Positions 10,815-23,364 of a DNA stretch of 64,000 nt are shown in pieces; within the stretch, counting starts at the first letter, position 1, and each line of letters starts with the position of its first letter. A program made the translations under genes and the position numbers. The stretch comes from Haemaphysalis longicornis. Lineage: Eukaryota; Arthropoda; Arachnida; Ixodida; Ixodidae. The DNA is taken from the NCBI GenBank assembly GCA_013339765.2, contig CM023449.1, positions 118,424,957 to 118,488,956 on the forward strand, given 5' to 3'. The notes under the pieces are model-generated. The model saw only the letters and a list, made by a program, of their open reading frames with translations, ran no database searches and was not told the origin of the DNA.

Positions 10815-12730
10815 AAAAGGTCAAATCCAACGAGAAGTGCCTGCGAGAGTGCAGGGTTTAATGGCTTCTCACCTTGCAGTATGCGTTCTAAAGACAAACG
10901 TTCTGCTTTTGTAAAGCGGTTTGCCGCACGCGATGTTGCGTGCTCTTTCGCCTGACGTGGTTTAACGGTGCCGTAACCAAACCGCTGTAATGGGACGTGC
11001 CAACTGCTATTATAAAGAGGAGGGCGCTAAACATGGGCCGCAGATAGATTATATGCACGGTGCCGCTTCGTTGCACGTGCATCAGAAGCGTTCTGACCTC
11101 TCATTGAAATGCCTTGGAAGCGTCAACCAGCGCGACGCGATAGAAGGCGCAACAAGGCGCTTCTGCGCTTAGTATTTGGGATGACACAAAAGTGTTCACC
11201 CCGCACAGGTATCGCCTACACACAATATTTATTAGACGTCCCACTCAAACATCACGATATATACGATCGTTTACTTGTTATTCAAGGACTTTACGGAGCT
11301 CCCTAGCTCAGATTCTACCTACTCATAAGAAGGGCTCTAGATGCTTCCTCAACTTCTTGTGTGTGTTGAAGACCACCACAACGGTTTATATTTATTATTT
11401 TTACCGGCAAAACTGTTTTATCGAGAACGTCGCCTTTCGTTCTTTAATTTCAAAGTTTATTAGTGCTTGTTACTTCTCGGACACAGCCAAAGCCCAACGC
11501 TACGACATTAAAACAAAAACAAGAGAAATTGGTCCTAATATTCCAGAGTGGCGACCTTGCCCCCTAAAGAAAAGGTTTAACTGTCCTAACTCGAAGAAAA
11601 GGCTACAAGAGTTTCAATATTCTAAAAGCTAACTGAAAGCACAAAGGTAAACACTGCCAACCAAATTTTTAACGGTGGCCCGTAGTTCGCAATGTAAATG
11701 CTGGAGGGAACGCCACCAAGACCTCAGGAACGCAGTTTCTGGTTATCATTTTTGCCATATTTTCCTGTTGTTATTTCATTTCAGTACAGCCAGAAATTAC
11801 GTTGCCAGGACCGAGTTTTTTGGGTTCCGCAGAGGAGAGGAATTGTGCTACACTGCCATAGATTATTATGTTCTTTACTCAAAGCGCCCAGGGCACTGAC
11901 AGACAAAACACGTTTGCGTTTGAATATTATTGAACCCTGGTTTCCGGTTCAACCGAATTGCACTAACACGCCAACACACCGGCGCGTTGTTAGCGACGGA
12001 GCAAGAGTCGTGCTATTCCGTGCAGCATGCAGGGGAAGCTTATTGCGCGTGATCAGAACAAGCGCAAGCCAGCCATGAATTGCTTTCATTCTGGGGAAAC
12101 TGTCATGTGAAGTGCAGCCACTGGGCCTTTCAACGCAATTCGTGTCAATACACAAGGAAAGCCGAGTGAAGAAATAGACGGAAGCACGATTGTAGCATTG
12201 GAGTGTTTGCATCTCGGCGCTTTGGCTTGTTGCCACCAGTGGGTTACGCCAAAGTTATGAAGGTGACAGTATTTTCAAAAACTTCAAGCCGTTCCACTCA
12301 ACGTGAAAGTGTCGGAAGTGCAGAGCAGTTATTCGTCATAATGGGCTGCAGCGCCGTTATGCGCTCACTGTTACCACCCAATACAATTCAAATTTCCCGC
12401 CTCCGCAGTGTTCGCGTTCCTCCTACCTGAAACATCGCCAGCGTGTATTCCGTTCTTTTTGTGCTTGCTTTTCCTCCCGCAAGTGCCGGCGTAGCACTGC
12501 CACTTTCTTCCGCTTACTATCGTAAAAACCAACCCAACGAGCATTCCTAACTAAATGAACGCAGGCGCTGCGGGTTAGTTTATTATGGTTTGCCGCAAAT
12601 GTGCCTGCACTTTTGTTTGCGCTAAACAACGGGGAGATGTATGAGAAGCGCCAGCGGTTCACGAGTTTCGAACGGTCATGAATATTTAAAACGCTGGTTT
12701 TCGAAGCCTATGCGGCACGCCTACGACGCG
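10815..12730. other. No gene recognised
   Basis: Mixed-composition DNA with only short, unconvincing open frames. I see no family signature in it. Confidence 0.45.
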
Positions 12731-12946
12731 TACAGTCGCGGTCATTATGACCTACACCGCTCATTAGTATTCAGACGATTATATCGTCAAAACAATGACT
12801 ATGGGCATATACGTTAGGATAAGGCTTGATTTATTAGGACGTTGTTCTCCTAATGCGCACTTGGTCTTTAACCCCGGGTGCCAAACAAAGGTCATATAAA
12901 GCTGTGAATACTAATGAGCGGTGTAGGTCATAGTGAGCGCGAGTGT
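12731..12946. mobile_element. 216-bp foldback element with 43-bp inverted arms
   Basis: The left arm 12731-12773 and right arm 12904-12946 are reverse complements apart from three mismatches. Just inside the left arm is GACGATTATATCGTC, a short near-palindrome at 12774-12788. There is no coding capacity. The arm length relative to total size fits a small foldback MITE. A target-site duplication is not evident. Confidence 0.6.
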
Positions 12947-14679
12947 ATACCAGGTTTTGCTTGTGTCCGTTATCTCGCTGCGCCGCCTGATTCCGGCATT
13001 CGCTTGACAACAACCGTTACAGCGAGATACGATGACCAGGCGAGCCCCTAAAGTGCACTGCACATAACATATTCTATCCGGATTTAACCTTCAACGTGAC
13101 CACACTTCTCTATGCTTCAACTTTCGAGGCCGTCGTCAACGCGACAGTACAATGATGCGGCAGTATAGAACTGTTTGAGAAGTACCACTCTGATTTCACT
13201 TTCAGGGGGAGTTTATTAGCACGAGAATTTCTTTCAGAAGTATGAGTGGATTAAAGTACAAATTAGTATAGTAAAGTAATAAAGAAGTCACAACGCCTGA
13301 AAACAGGCTGCAATGTATTTTATGCGAAAAAATTCCCCAAAAGCCTCAATTTCAACACCGATCACGCATTATTAGAAATTGCTGAGACACTTTCGAAAAA
13401 GAGCTCTTTTATCCTAGAATACCTCGCATACCTAGAATGTCTTGACTACCTAGAGGTGAGACAAACTTATTGGCATGTAGTTGTAACCCCACTCTAAGAG
13501 GGAAAGTTTTATCAATTTTGAAAAAAAAGAGTCAGATCAAATAGTAATAATTCACGTGCATTTCCGTGCAAACTGTTTCTGCCACTATGCGATGAAACAA
13601 AAACAGAAATATGGAAGCGCTAATCTATAGCAGAAGCGATCAACACTTCTGCATTTCGCCAACCACTATCCCAACATGGCACCTTATTGCGAACAATATT
13701 TTCGGAGTTTAGTTGTCATAGTAAATTTTGGATTTGTCACTTTAAAACGATGGCCTAATTTACCTAAAATTTTATGGAAAAAGGAACGGGCAAATAACGA
13801 CAATAACGTCGATGCAACTGACTTCAAGTTTACGGTAAAAACAACTTTTCCGTATTTTCAGCAGTGTAATTGTGTAGACAAGCACAAACAATGCCCAAAA
13901 AATGGGCGCAGCTTGCATGCACTAGTGGAGCAAGGCTGGAGAAACAGCAGAGCTGGCGGTCTCTCTCCTTTCGTTGGAGACCCGGGTGGTGCACCTCAAA
14001 TGGATTTCCAAACTTGCTGCTGAACTTTCTTCATTCCTGGCAGTCCCGGATCTTTTCGTACGCACGCTTTTACAGCTCCCCCTAAAGTTTACCGCAATAG
14101 CATGCGCTAGATCTCCGCAGTCAAGTCCAAAGCCAGCGCCCGCGCTGCGGACCCAAAGGAAATGCGGTCCGCCCGGAATGCAATGATCATACCTCCAGTG
14201 TCCAAACAAGGGCGCCCTCAATAGCGTGTGTAAAATGTGTGTTCTGTGAGGTATTAGAGCATTTTATTTAAACTACAAAATGGTACGCTCCCTGTCAAAA
14301 GTTGGATGAAAGACCAGGGTCTGCTTCTGGCTGGGTCGACCGGTTGCCGAGATGGTGTCTTTTTCATGGAGATTTTGGAGCAAACGCTGAGAAAAGACAT
14401 GGATATCACGCCTTTCTCAATTCAGTTTTTGCTATCAGGCTATCCTGGTAAGCCACCCTATGACATGTTTGTTTTGATTGCTCGTACAGTCTGTGGCGAT
14501 TTCGCTTAAGTCATAGGCATGCTGAGCCACCAGTCTCAACAATTAATTTTTCCAGAAACTGTGGAGTTTGTACATAGTGTGCATAATTTGTTTACCAACC
14601 ACCTGACTGGTTCCTTTCTTTGAACGATTGTGTGTGGTTGCGTACATTTTGGTGTATTTGTGGTTTCCTTAAATTTAGT
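12947..14679. other. No gene recognised
   Basis: No coding signature. A short inverted pair, GTTATCTCGCTG near 12969 and CAGCGAGATAC near 13020, could form a weak hairpin with a loop of about 40 nt. Confidence 0.45.
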
Positions 14680-14918
14680 TCCCGCCGTGGTGGCTCATTG
14701 GCTATGGCATTGTGCGGCTGAGCACAAGGGTGCGGGTTCGATTCCCGGCCGTGGCGGCCCCTTTTCTGAAGGAGGCTAAAAGCAAAAACGCCCGTGTGTT
14801 CTACATTTCGGCGCATGTTAAAGATTCCCAGGTGGTCAAAATTAATCCAGAGCTCTACACTACTGCGCGCCTCATCGCCTGTGTAGCGTCGGGGCGTTAA
14901 ACGATAGAATCAAATAAT
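14680..14918 (+). mobile_element. Ruka-like SINE, near full length
   Basis: A tRNA-like head carries an A box (TGGCTCATTGG, 14691-14701) and a B box (GGTTCGATTCC, 14735-14745). The same body follows as in the copy at 883-1117, including the CCCAGGTGGTCAAAATTAAT motif and a CGCCTCATCGCCTG block. The element then ends in an A-rich tail. A slightly imperfect 12-13 bp duplication (TTCC-TAAATTTA) at 14665-14677 and 14931-14942 is a plausible target-site duplication, though its right copy lies beyond a short A-rich extension. It is pol III-type and non-coding, so any open frame here is incidental. Confidence 0.85.
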
Positions 14919-15059
14919 TAACCAAATGAATTCCTAAATTTAATGTTTTCTTTTGTTTGCTTGGCTAAGCAGTCCTCGTACTGTTATGTTTGAGCGTATT
15001 CTTCTATGCATTTACATAAAAAAAGCTTTAGAAAAATAGATTAATTAGACAGATGCCTG

Positions 15060-15255
15060 TTTCATAATGCGAGGGTGCAGGTTCGATTCCTACCGGCGGG
15101 AGCGTTTTTTTTTCAATTGGCTGTACGTATTATTCTTCCCCTAGCTCTCTAACCCGCCACCCCTTCGGACGTTGGGGTAGCCCAGTGTTTTCGGATTCAC
15201 GGCGTAATAGTCCCAGGTTCGATTCCCACGACCTCTCTAGCCGCATTTTTTTTTC
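15060..15255 (+). repeat. Two decayed tRNA-like SINE heads
   Basis: Two B-box-like motifs lie close together, GGTTCGATTCC at about 15080 and again at about 15218, and each is followed within about 35 bp by a T run. The second has upstream tRNA-like sequence (TTGGGGTAGCCCAGTG). Neither keeps a complete tRNA fold or a recognisable SINE body. They may be truncated SINE copies of a family other than Ruka. Confidence 0.4.
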
Positions 15256-17979
15256 TTCATGTGCGCACTCCCAATACCTCCTCACAGGTTCCTTGCCGCT
15301 TTCCCTCACACTTCGAGAATTTTTCGTGCAACAGACGGATATTTCTCGGCCTAAAGGGTTCGGCTTCTAACACAAGGACAATCTTTACACCTAAAAATGC
15401 TTAGGAAATATAAGGAATTTTATATCTGGGATAGTGTACATTTTGTAGTGTATTTTTATACCAACGTATTTTTCTTGTTTACACTTTTGCAACTAATGCA
15501 CTACGCTTTTTTGTCACTCTGTGCGCCTTAGGGATGCCAATCATACCTTTTGTAACAAAAGCTAGATTGTGATTGCATTGTTGCAAATGCATGCTGCCGA
15601 CCTTTGTAACGTGCGGAAACTCCGTCAAGCTCCCTGCAGCTTTTATTTCCAAGCCCACTACAACTGGAAGCAGATATATGCAATTGAAATTGAAAGTGGA
15701 TCGAGAAACGGCTTAGCTACAAATTTGCTCAAACCACCAAGACGGCTGACATGCAACGTTCAAAGTGTGAGAGACCTGCCAGCATGCTTAACTGCGCTGA
15801 GCTGTACCACGGCCCGGTACGATACCGCGATGCCTGTACCCCTTAGTTGGTGTAGAGCTGCGCTGGTCATTTACATTCGCAGGGCGCAACATATTTGAAT
15901 TTCTAACTTGTCTCGACCCCTGCGCACTCCGCGTGAGGGCTTTTTTAGTTGCTTCTACTCTTAGTGATTAGTTTGTTTACGACATACATGTTCACCTATT
16001 CTTTTATTCACATAACGAACTTGATAAAATTTATAATCGAAACTAAAAAGCCTGCTTCGATTGCCTCTTTTTACCTTCCTGTTGGTGGTGGACAGAATCT
16101 GAAGGTGCTACTAGGGCTAGAAGTTTGTAATTTTTTTCAGTTAATGTAGCTGGTTTTCGTGCATGCTGTTACGTCGCCCAGCTCTTTGCACTCGAACGTT
16201 ACAATCTGCTGAGTCCATTTTCGTTTGTAAACATATGCTTAAAGGTCTTAGGTGAAATAATTATAATGTTACTAAGGAAAGGTAACAATTACTTTTCTTT
16301 GCAGCCATAAAACATAAAGACTTTTTCCGGATATAGGAGTTCCAAGCAGCACATGATTCAAAACAATACTGTTTTTCGCAATACTTTCAGTTCAAAATTT
16401 GCCCTTTTGTTTGAGACATCTAGAAATTAGTTGTAATATGTAATACACACCTACATCTAGATAGAAGAGAACATACAGTAAGAAGAGCGTTTGTACTGGA
16501 TCACGAAGTGTTTTGCATTATTAGGATGGAGGTATGATCGGATTCTATGACATTCTAATGTTATACACAGTCCCGAGCATTTTTCACGAGCACTGATGCA
16601 GCAAGCTGTGTGTGTGTGTGTTACCCATTTGGAATTTTGAGAGGTGGGATGCAGACTTGGCTTTTCAATGTGAGGTTACAGAACAGAAATTTGACAGAAA
16701 GCGGTTCCGTGCTGCGCTCACAATATCTAGGTCCCGGGTTTACATCGCAGACCCACACTGGTTAGATTTTTATTTTTATTTATTTTGGCGTTATTCTCTT
16801 CGTACCATCGGAATTATTGAGGCTGTCACCGGGCAATGTCGATTGCATGATTAGGCAGTTAGAACCTCTGGAATAAAATATTTTTAAGAAGTCACTTGGT
16901 GCCGCTGGCCGACACCTGGGGATTCTGAGCGATGTCATATCGCTCAGGCGCACAAACATATCTGTTTTTATGCCTACTTTATGTAGAAGTGTTTAAGTTG
17001 CTCCTGCTTATTTTATAAACATGAAATAAGAAATGCTGCAGCATATTCTCCCTAACATGAAAGCCAAAATGCGTCCTCCGCACACAGTGTTCTGTTGTTT
17101 GTAATTTATGGGAATAAAATTTCGCCGAAATACTGTGGACGTGCTTAAAAAAAGACTTCTATTTAAGTAAGTAAATGTTACTCACTAGTACCTATACACG
17201 TTATAAGTATTTTATAAAACAGACAACAGACATTATCGTTAACACTGTGCCAAACATACGGGCGTATGTGGAGACCAGCGAGAGAAAACATTTATTCAGC
17301 TGTGAACGTAAAAGGGGATCCCGATTCTAGGAAGCCATGTGTCGACCACGCCATCCTATTCCCGGTGGCCAGGAAGGTTTCCACCCCAAAAGGCACGTGG
17401 TCAATAATATCCCGCAGTGATCATGGGAAGGGAGAGTTGGAAGAGGAAATAGGTGGGCGTTTTTTTTCTTTTTTTGCACTCCGCTGTGGAGTGGCGGAGC
17501 GTTCCTCTAGACGAGCAGGCATGTGAAAACACTTAGCCTTCTTGGAACGTGAACTGACCCGAGACGCCTGAACAGGTCGGCCACTGAAGCAGCGAGCGCC
17601 GAATAACAGCTTTAAAATCGATTTCGTGTTTAGAAACAAGGTGTGTTACGGTACGTTTAGAAGTCCATTAAAGAGATCAGCTCAGTATCAATTGACCTGG
17701 GCCGCGCTTCCTCTTTTTTTTTCCCAATCTCAAAACCAAGCACGAATAGAACGAACCGATACTCTACTTCGGTAGTAGGCATTACGGTATCAACGCTCGC
17801 CTTCCTAATGCTCTCGCCTAGCGCCCCAGTTGAGAGTTCCTTTTTTTAGCCCACTAGGTACAAACGAATTGTGGAAAAGGAGGGGCGCCATATATCTTGA
17901 TTAACGTGGATGAACATGAACACCTACCGGGAATGGGAGCTTTGCCGTAAGAGGAAAACAGGGGAAACCATGAGGCGAC
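15256..17979. other. No gene recognised; one perfect short hairpin
   Basis: AT-rich, with no coding signature. 16925-16947 is a perfect 9-bp stem with a 5-nt loop (CTGAGCGAT, GTCAT, ATCGCTCAG). A (TG)n tract lies at 16606-16622. Confidence 0.45.
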
Positions 17980-18120
17980 ATTGCCATGTTATACGGCGTG
18001 ATTCAGAAACCGGGGGGCGAATCAATGGGGAATATGTCAGCCACTTGAGTTTTGCAGACGAAATTGTCCTTTTCAGCCAAAGCAGCCGGGAGAGGTGCCT
18101 CAAATGTCTGAACAAACAGG
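17980..18120 (+). pseudogene. RTE/BovB-like reverse transcriptase scrap
   Basis: The plus-strand frame around 18010-18090 reads GGRINGEYVSHLSFADEIVL. This matches the RT catalytic region of RTE/BovB LINEs, where a glycine-rich strand leads into (F/Y)ADD. The second catalytic aspartate is replaced (FADE), so it is inactive. Homology fades on both sides within about 60 codons. It is a short remnant with no ends visible. Confidence 0.6.
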
Positions 18121-19320
18121 ATTTCTTCATCTTCCTGTTTGCGTCCGGCACCATACGTTTAGTTGAACAAAATGCCTTAAAACTCTTTTCTTACACGCTA
18201 GCAGTTGTTTAATTTAACATGGCTGAAGTCACATGGTTTGAGTTCAGAAATATATATATTTCTTCACACAATTAGTAACAAGTCTTCCAGTCGATAGATG
18301 GAGATTACGATGAGATGCTGTGGTAGCAATCATAGCCATCGCCGCTTCTGCTACACTCTGCCGATCCGGATCTACAGAGAAACGCCGGAAATCACGCATC
18401 TGGCACCCACTTTTTTTCGTACACCATCCACAAACCCTCTTATAAATGGGTGCGGCCACAGAGGTTCGTTTTACATTCCCTTCCTGTCCATCACCCCAAT
18501 CTCCAGCGTTCGAACGACGACATGGACGTTACGGCGCATGGGCTTTCCCTCCTCTCATCTACGGTGTAAGCAGCGTGACGGGGGTTCCAATGGTAGAGAA
18601 CAACAAATATACAATTGGTTGTAATTAAATCGCACACATACAGCGCAAAAATGCATATATTGGCTTATTTGTGTGAAATCCTGGAAGAATCATTGAGCAA
18701 TAAATTCACGGGCGCTTAGTGCGAAATATATAGGTATACCATATCCAAACCAACCCAATCGTTATGTTTCCGCCAAAAAATTTAGGCTCTAAAAACCAAT
18801 TGCCTAAAGCATATTTCGTGTTTAAAAAAGGCACATGTATTTATGGTGCCTGCTTTTCCTGTGATGTGATCGACAGGTAGCAATTTGTACATTTTCATTT
18901 CATAACTTTGCTAAATCTCTTGCCTTTCAAGCGGCACCTTGAGCAATATCGATGATGGGGAGTGGAGCAGCGCTGACATGGCTTGTGTCAAAACGGGCTG
19001 TGCAAAAGTAAGGTAATGTGTTTAAACTTTGAAGAAAGAACCATGGATGGTGACTGTCACAGCCCTTGTGAAGACCCAGCAAATGAGCTTCCTGATGTCT
19101 GCAAGGCAGCTAACTTCCTTAAGTTGCGAAACATCCTGCTAACCTTCTTTGACGGCTCACGAGAAAACGAGGACGCGGTTGCACACTTTCTATAGAAGCG
19201 AAAGTGTGTGGAACATTTAGCAGGCGAGAAGAAAAAGAGAACAGTGGGTTATGTTGGGATAAGGTGGAGGCAAAACAGTAAAATGTGCAGGCAAGTAGAA
19301 AACACAGGGTCGCACTGATC
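18121..19320. other. No gene recognised
   Basis: No coding or structured-repeat signature that I can support. The (TA)n at 18252-18259 is very short. Confidence 0.45.
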
Positions 19321-19324
19321 GGCT

Positions 19325-19543
19325 CTAGAGAGAAGCCTTCTTCACTGTCTTGATGCGCTCGGCTCTTCCAATTGCAAATGTTAAATAGCATTGTGACGGT
19401 TTTACAGATTCCGTGAACATTCTTTCGTGTCGGTAAAGCAAATCGATAAAGCGGAGGCTCCTCGGGCACCATGGGGTAAATCCGCATTTCGTTTTCTTCA
19501 GTTCCTCTGACGGCGAACTCAAAGGGCTTTGCAATGGCAGCAC
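19325..19543 (-). pseudogene. Possible Penelope-like RT scrap
   Basis: A 72-codon minus-strand frame contains SLRFIDLLYR followed by a C/F-rich strand and a short TF-x3-RAER-x2-TVKK stretch. The order recalls the LRFLD...LL-F-S-HSK segment of Penelope-like RTs, but identity is weak and no catalytic motif is present. It could be chance. It is listed because the frame is open and the pattern suggestive. Confidence 0.25.
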
Positions 19544-20579
19544 CGGGGCACGTATTTGTGATAACAGCAGCGCAGTTAATTAGCGCGCCCGCAGTCAGAT
19601 ACTACAAACATTTGTGCATATAAATTAGTGCTTATGTTACTTGATTTAATAAGACAAGTAAATTGAAACAACTGGCGTGACATCGCCAGAAATAAAACTT
19701 CCTGAAGCTTGTTCCTTCCTACTGTCACTCTGGTCTGACGAATGGCTACGCTCCAAGGTGTCTTGCTTCATAACAATTGCAGTTCGTAATTTACTAAAAG
19801 CTGAAAGTTGAACGTAAAAACTGTCTACGCCTCTACATGGTTGCAAAGTGTGGGTACTCATGACAAGCTACTTTCCTCATGACACAGCGTAGGGACCGAT
19901 TGTTGCTCGTACGAGCAACACAAAAGAAACTTGGGTGACATTTTAAAATAAAAACAACAGGGTTCTCTCTTCAGACAACTCAGTATTTCAGTGAGTAAAA
20001 CTGTATAAAGAAACATGTTCCGCGGCCCCATTTGGTTGTGTTCTCAGCATCTAAGGAACTGGGTGCAGATGGTACCCTGTACGAAATATCTGTTATTACT
20101 TTTTAAAAGAGCAAGAGCTGCAAGAATTAGCGGGACCGAGATATACACCTCCGAAACCCACTTTTAAATTGTGACTGCGCAGCAAACACACGTATAAACA
20201 CAGCAAATACAAGAATTCCCTTTCGTGATGTGCGCTCCAGCAGAAGGAAGAGAACGGCCTACCGATGGCCGGGTACGGACTCCTAATCGTTAAGATACGA
20301 AGATCTAACCAACAAATGAGTCTTAGATATTTTAAGCAGAAAGTAATCCAGCTAGGTTGGGCAGAAGCCAGGCGGGATCAGCCGAACGCCTGTTGTTAAA
20401 AAATCTAGGATGGCGTATAAGGTTTGACACCGTCACTGACGCTGCATCCAACATGTGGTTGGAGCAGGTTAGCTTCTGATTCTGTAGGCAGGCTGGACTT
20501 TGTTCGAGTGCCCTCTCATTTGCATTTATTTTTCCCACAAGTTTTCTTTGGCACCTTTGGGGCTAACTTTCGGTATACA
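19544..20579. other. No gene recognised; 20-bp perfect palindrome
   Basis: Unassigned AT-rich DNA. 19901-19920 is a perfect 20-bp palindrome, TGTTGCTCGTACGAGCAACA. No other feature is visible. Confidence 0.5.
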
Positions 20580-20870
20580 TGTACGCACTGTATTATGTGC
20601 ACTATGCACTATGTGCATGATGATGGTTGTATTTTATTGGCGCAAGGCCGACACGGGCAAAGAGCGCCAAACACAATATGCACTATGTGCACTACACTAT
20701 ATTTACACTTTTACACTATATTTACACTATATTTACACTATATGTACACTACATTACACTTTTATATTGGACATAATATAGTGCACATACTGCACATAAT
20801 ATAGTGTATGCACTATGTGCACTACACTATATTATGTGCACTATGTGCACTATATTATGTCCAATAGAAA
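20580..20870. repeat. TATGTGCAC-rich simple repeat with a long hairpin
   Basis: The stretch is built from short variants of ACTATGTGCAC and ACACTATATTT. It includes an inverted pair, 20763-20808 against 20823-20868, with mismatches only at 20841 and near the base. Together they form a stem of about 44 bp around a 14-nt loop. A piece at 20635-20670 (TTGGCGCAAGGCC...AAAGAGCGCCAAAC) looks like a dispersed tick repeat with its own GGCGC/GCGCC ends. Confidence 0.75.
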
Positions 20871-23364
20871 AGCATGTGTATTCGCTGGAGGAGGTTGTTA
20901 TACATGCACAAAAAAGCTTACAAAAGTTTGCCTTGAGAAAGGTTGGCCAACTGTACAATCCCCACATTTGTTTATATTATTTTAGAGCGAAATAAATTCG
21001 TTTGAGTAGAATGACTTCTCCCAAAACTACACGGTGTCCGTATTTTAAATGGTTTAGAAGTTGGTGTGTAAAAACGCGCGGTAATTTTTGTGCGTCAAAA
21101 TGTGAAACGCTTTATGTCCGCATCAATCAAAGAATAAAAAAATGCAGCAGGACAGAATCCACACGCCACTAATTTACGGTTCGTTGCTTCGATTTAGAAA
21201 GCACTATACTGGGAATATGTGGCGTTTTTTTTATTTTTGTCCTGGTGACGTCAACACATCATATAATATCGCCGGTATGAGCTTCGTCTTGGTTTTTTTA
21301 TTGCTTCAGAAAAACATCCTATTTTGAGTGTTTTACCTCCAAAGCCATAGCCAGGTTGGAAGGAGCGGAGGAGTGAATGGCTACAAATTATTTTGCCCAC
21401 CTGATGTTCTTTAACATGAATCCCAATGTCAACACCTGGGAGTATTTGTTTTTGCCACCACCACAAAGATGACCGCCCTTGTGGGATAAAACTAGTATTC
21501 CTTTGATCAGCAGCAGAGAGGCGGGTTTTTTGAAAAACGAAGTCAGCGCATACTGTCACATAAGTAAACACCTCCGCAATCTTGCGATTTCTGCGTATTA
21601 TTTAAATGATATGTATTTTGTCTTAGAAAGTCGCTCAAAGCGAATTTATGAAAAAAAAGTTTTGTGAATGTATAGGCAAGTTTTACAAACATAATTAATC
21701 ATTGGAGTATTCACCGGAAGTCTACAGTCATAGCTAGCGTATCGGCAACTGGCAGCAATACAGGCACCATGCGCCGTTCATAACCAACGTAGGAACAACC
21801 GGAAGACTGAGACTGGTTTCCAATGCAGTCGCGCACTCTTAGATTTGAAAACTAATTTTCACTCGCTTTATAGGCTATACCACTTCTTCTTCCCTTGTTA
21901 AACAGAAATTAGGCAGAATAGAATCTGCTAGACTTAGCCCGAGCCAGATAAGCCCAATAAGCCCAAGTGTGCAAATGAGGGCGTACGTAGGCCGAAAAAA
22001 CAAACACCGCTATCGAATGCGCAAAAAATTAGAGAAAAATCGAATCGCAAAGAAATATAGAAAAAAAAGACACAAAACTGAAAGCAGGCGTACGGGCTCT
22101 GAAATTCTCTTATTGTAGCTAAACTACCAGTGTCCTCCCCTACTCTGTAGCCTTAAAAGATAGTATAAAATAAAATTTTGCACTCATGCATTTTTATGAT
22201 TTTCTACTTACCAAAAGACAAAATTAGGGATTCCAAGGTAGCGAAACTTACTTTTTTAATTTATTCGTAAAAATACAAGTGAGTGCAACTAACGCACGGA
22301 ATTACTTCTAACACAAGCAATACGTCTGACGCAGAACTGGTATAGAAAACCGCTTCTTAAATGTGTCTTGTTTGGTTTTTGTTAACTTTCTCTGTGTACA
22401 TACAAGTTCTTTATTTTGCCTTAAATCTTCTTAAGCGCTCTCAAAATTAATGGGTAATAAACGTAGTCAAATCTTCCCAACCTTCCTTACTTTATGCAAA
22501 CTGGGCTCCCTAAAAAGAGTCGGCGGCGATGCGTGAACAACAAAAAAAAACTGCTACAAAATATGTACTGGCTCTTACTATGAAAAGACAGATATTCGCT
22601 TTAGCGAGCGCGTATAGGAAGCGCCCTGCGGCATGGCCATTATTGAGTATAGTTTAGGAACCAGGCAGGGCAAGAATGCTTTCCATTTTAGCTTGTTTTC
22701 TGGAAACATTCCTTTAACTTGAAGCTAAATTGAATTTTGAACGAAACTGATTTGCCAAACACAATAAAATATTCTTCGCTTGTGGGCGGTACGAGGAAGA
22801 TACGCAAACTGAAATATGAGCGCCAGGCACAGGAAGTTAGCTTATTCAGTCAACTGCCAAAAGAACCTTCTTCCGGCAACAAAAATGTTGTCAGCCATAA
22901 AACACGAGCGTAAACGCACAGGAAACTAAAGAAATGTAAGTGTTACCACCTTCAGCAAACACCGTCCTGTTCCTTGCCGTGTTGTAGTGAAGATTCTCGG
23001 GTTTCCCCTGCCAAATACTGCAGTCGATGCTTCGATGCTCGGCGTGAAAGCGGCTTGCGTTATTTGTATGGCGTTTGAGGAAAGAAGACACTTGCAAAAA
23101 ACGAATTCATCAGTGTACAGTTGACAAACGTGCCAGTTGTTTACATGTCCAACAATTCTCATCACTAAAAAAGACCAAACCCCCTGAACCCCTTGCATAG
23201 GCACTTGCTTCCTTTGTTTGCTATTGTTATAAAGAAATAGTAGATTTACGTTTTTAGGTATACCGACAAACGCAACAGTTTTTTCTCCATGTATTGACCC
23301 GAAGATCCAAACTGCGCTTGCCACACATTACGTTCTTTTTTTTTGCCGAATAAAAAAGTCTTTT
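20871..23364. other. No gene recognised
   Basis: AT-rich DNA with short frames only. A minus-strand open frame of 132 codons at 22926-23324 resembles nothing I know and lacks composition typical of a gene. Confidence 0.45.

Noticed and set aside
22926..23324. A 132-codon minus-strand exon
   Set aside because: No domain match and no splice sites supporting an exon; likely chance.
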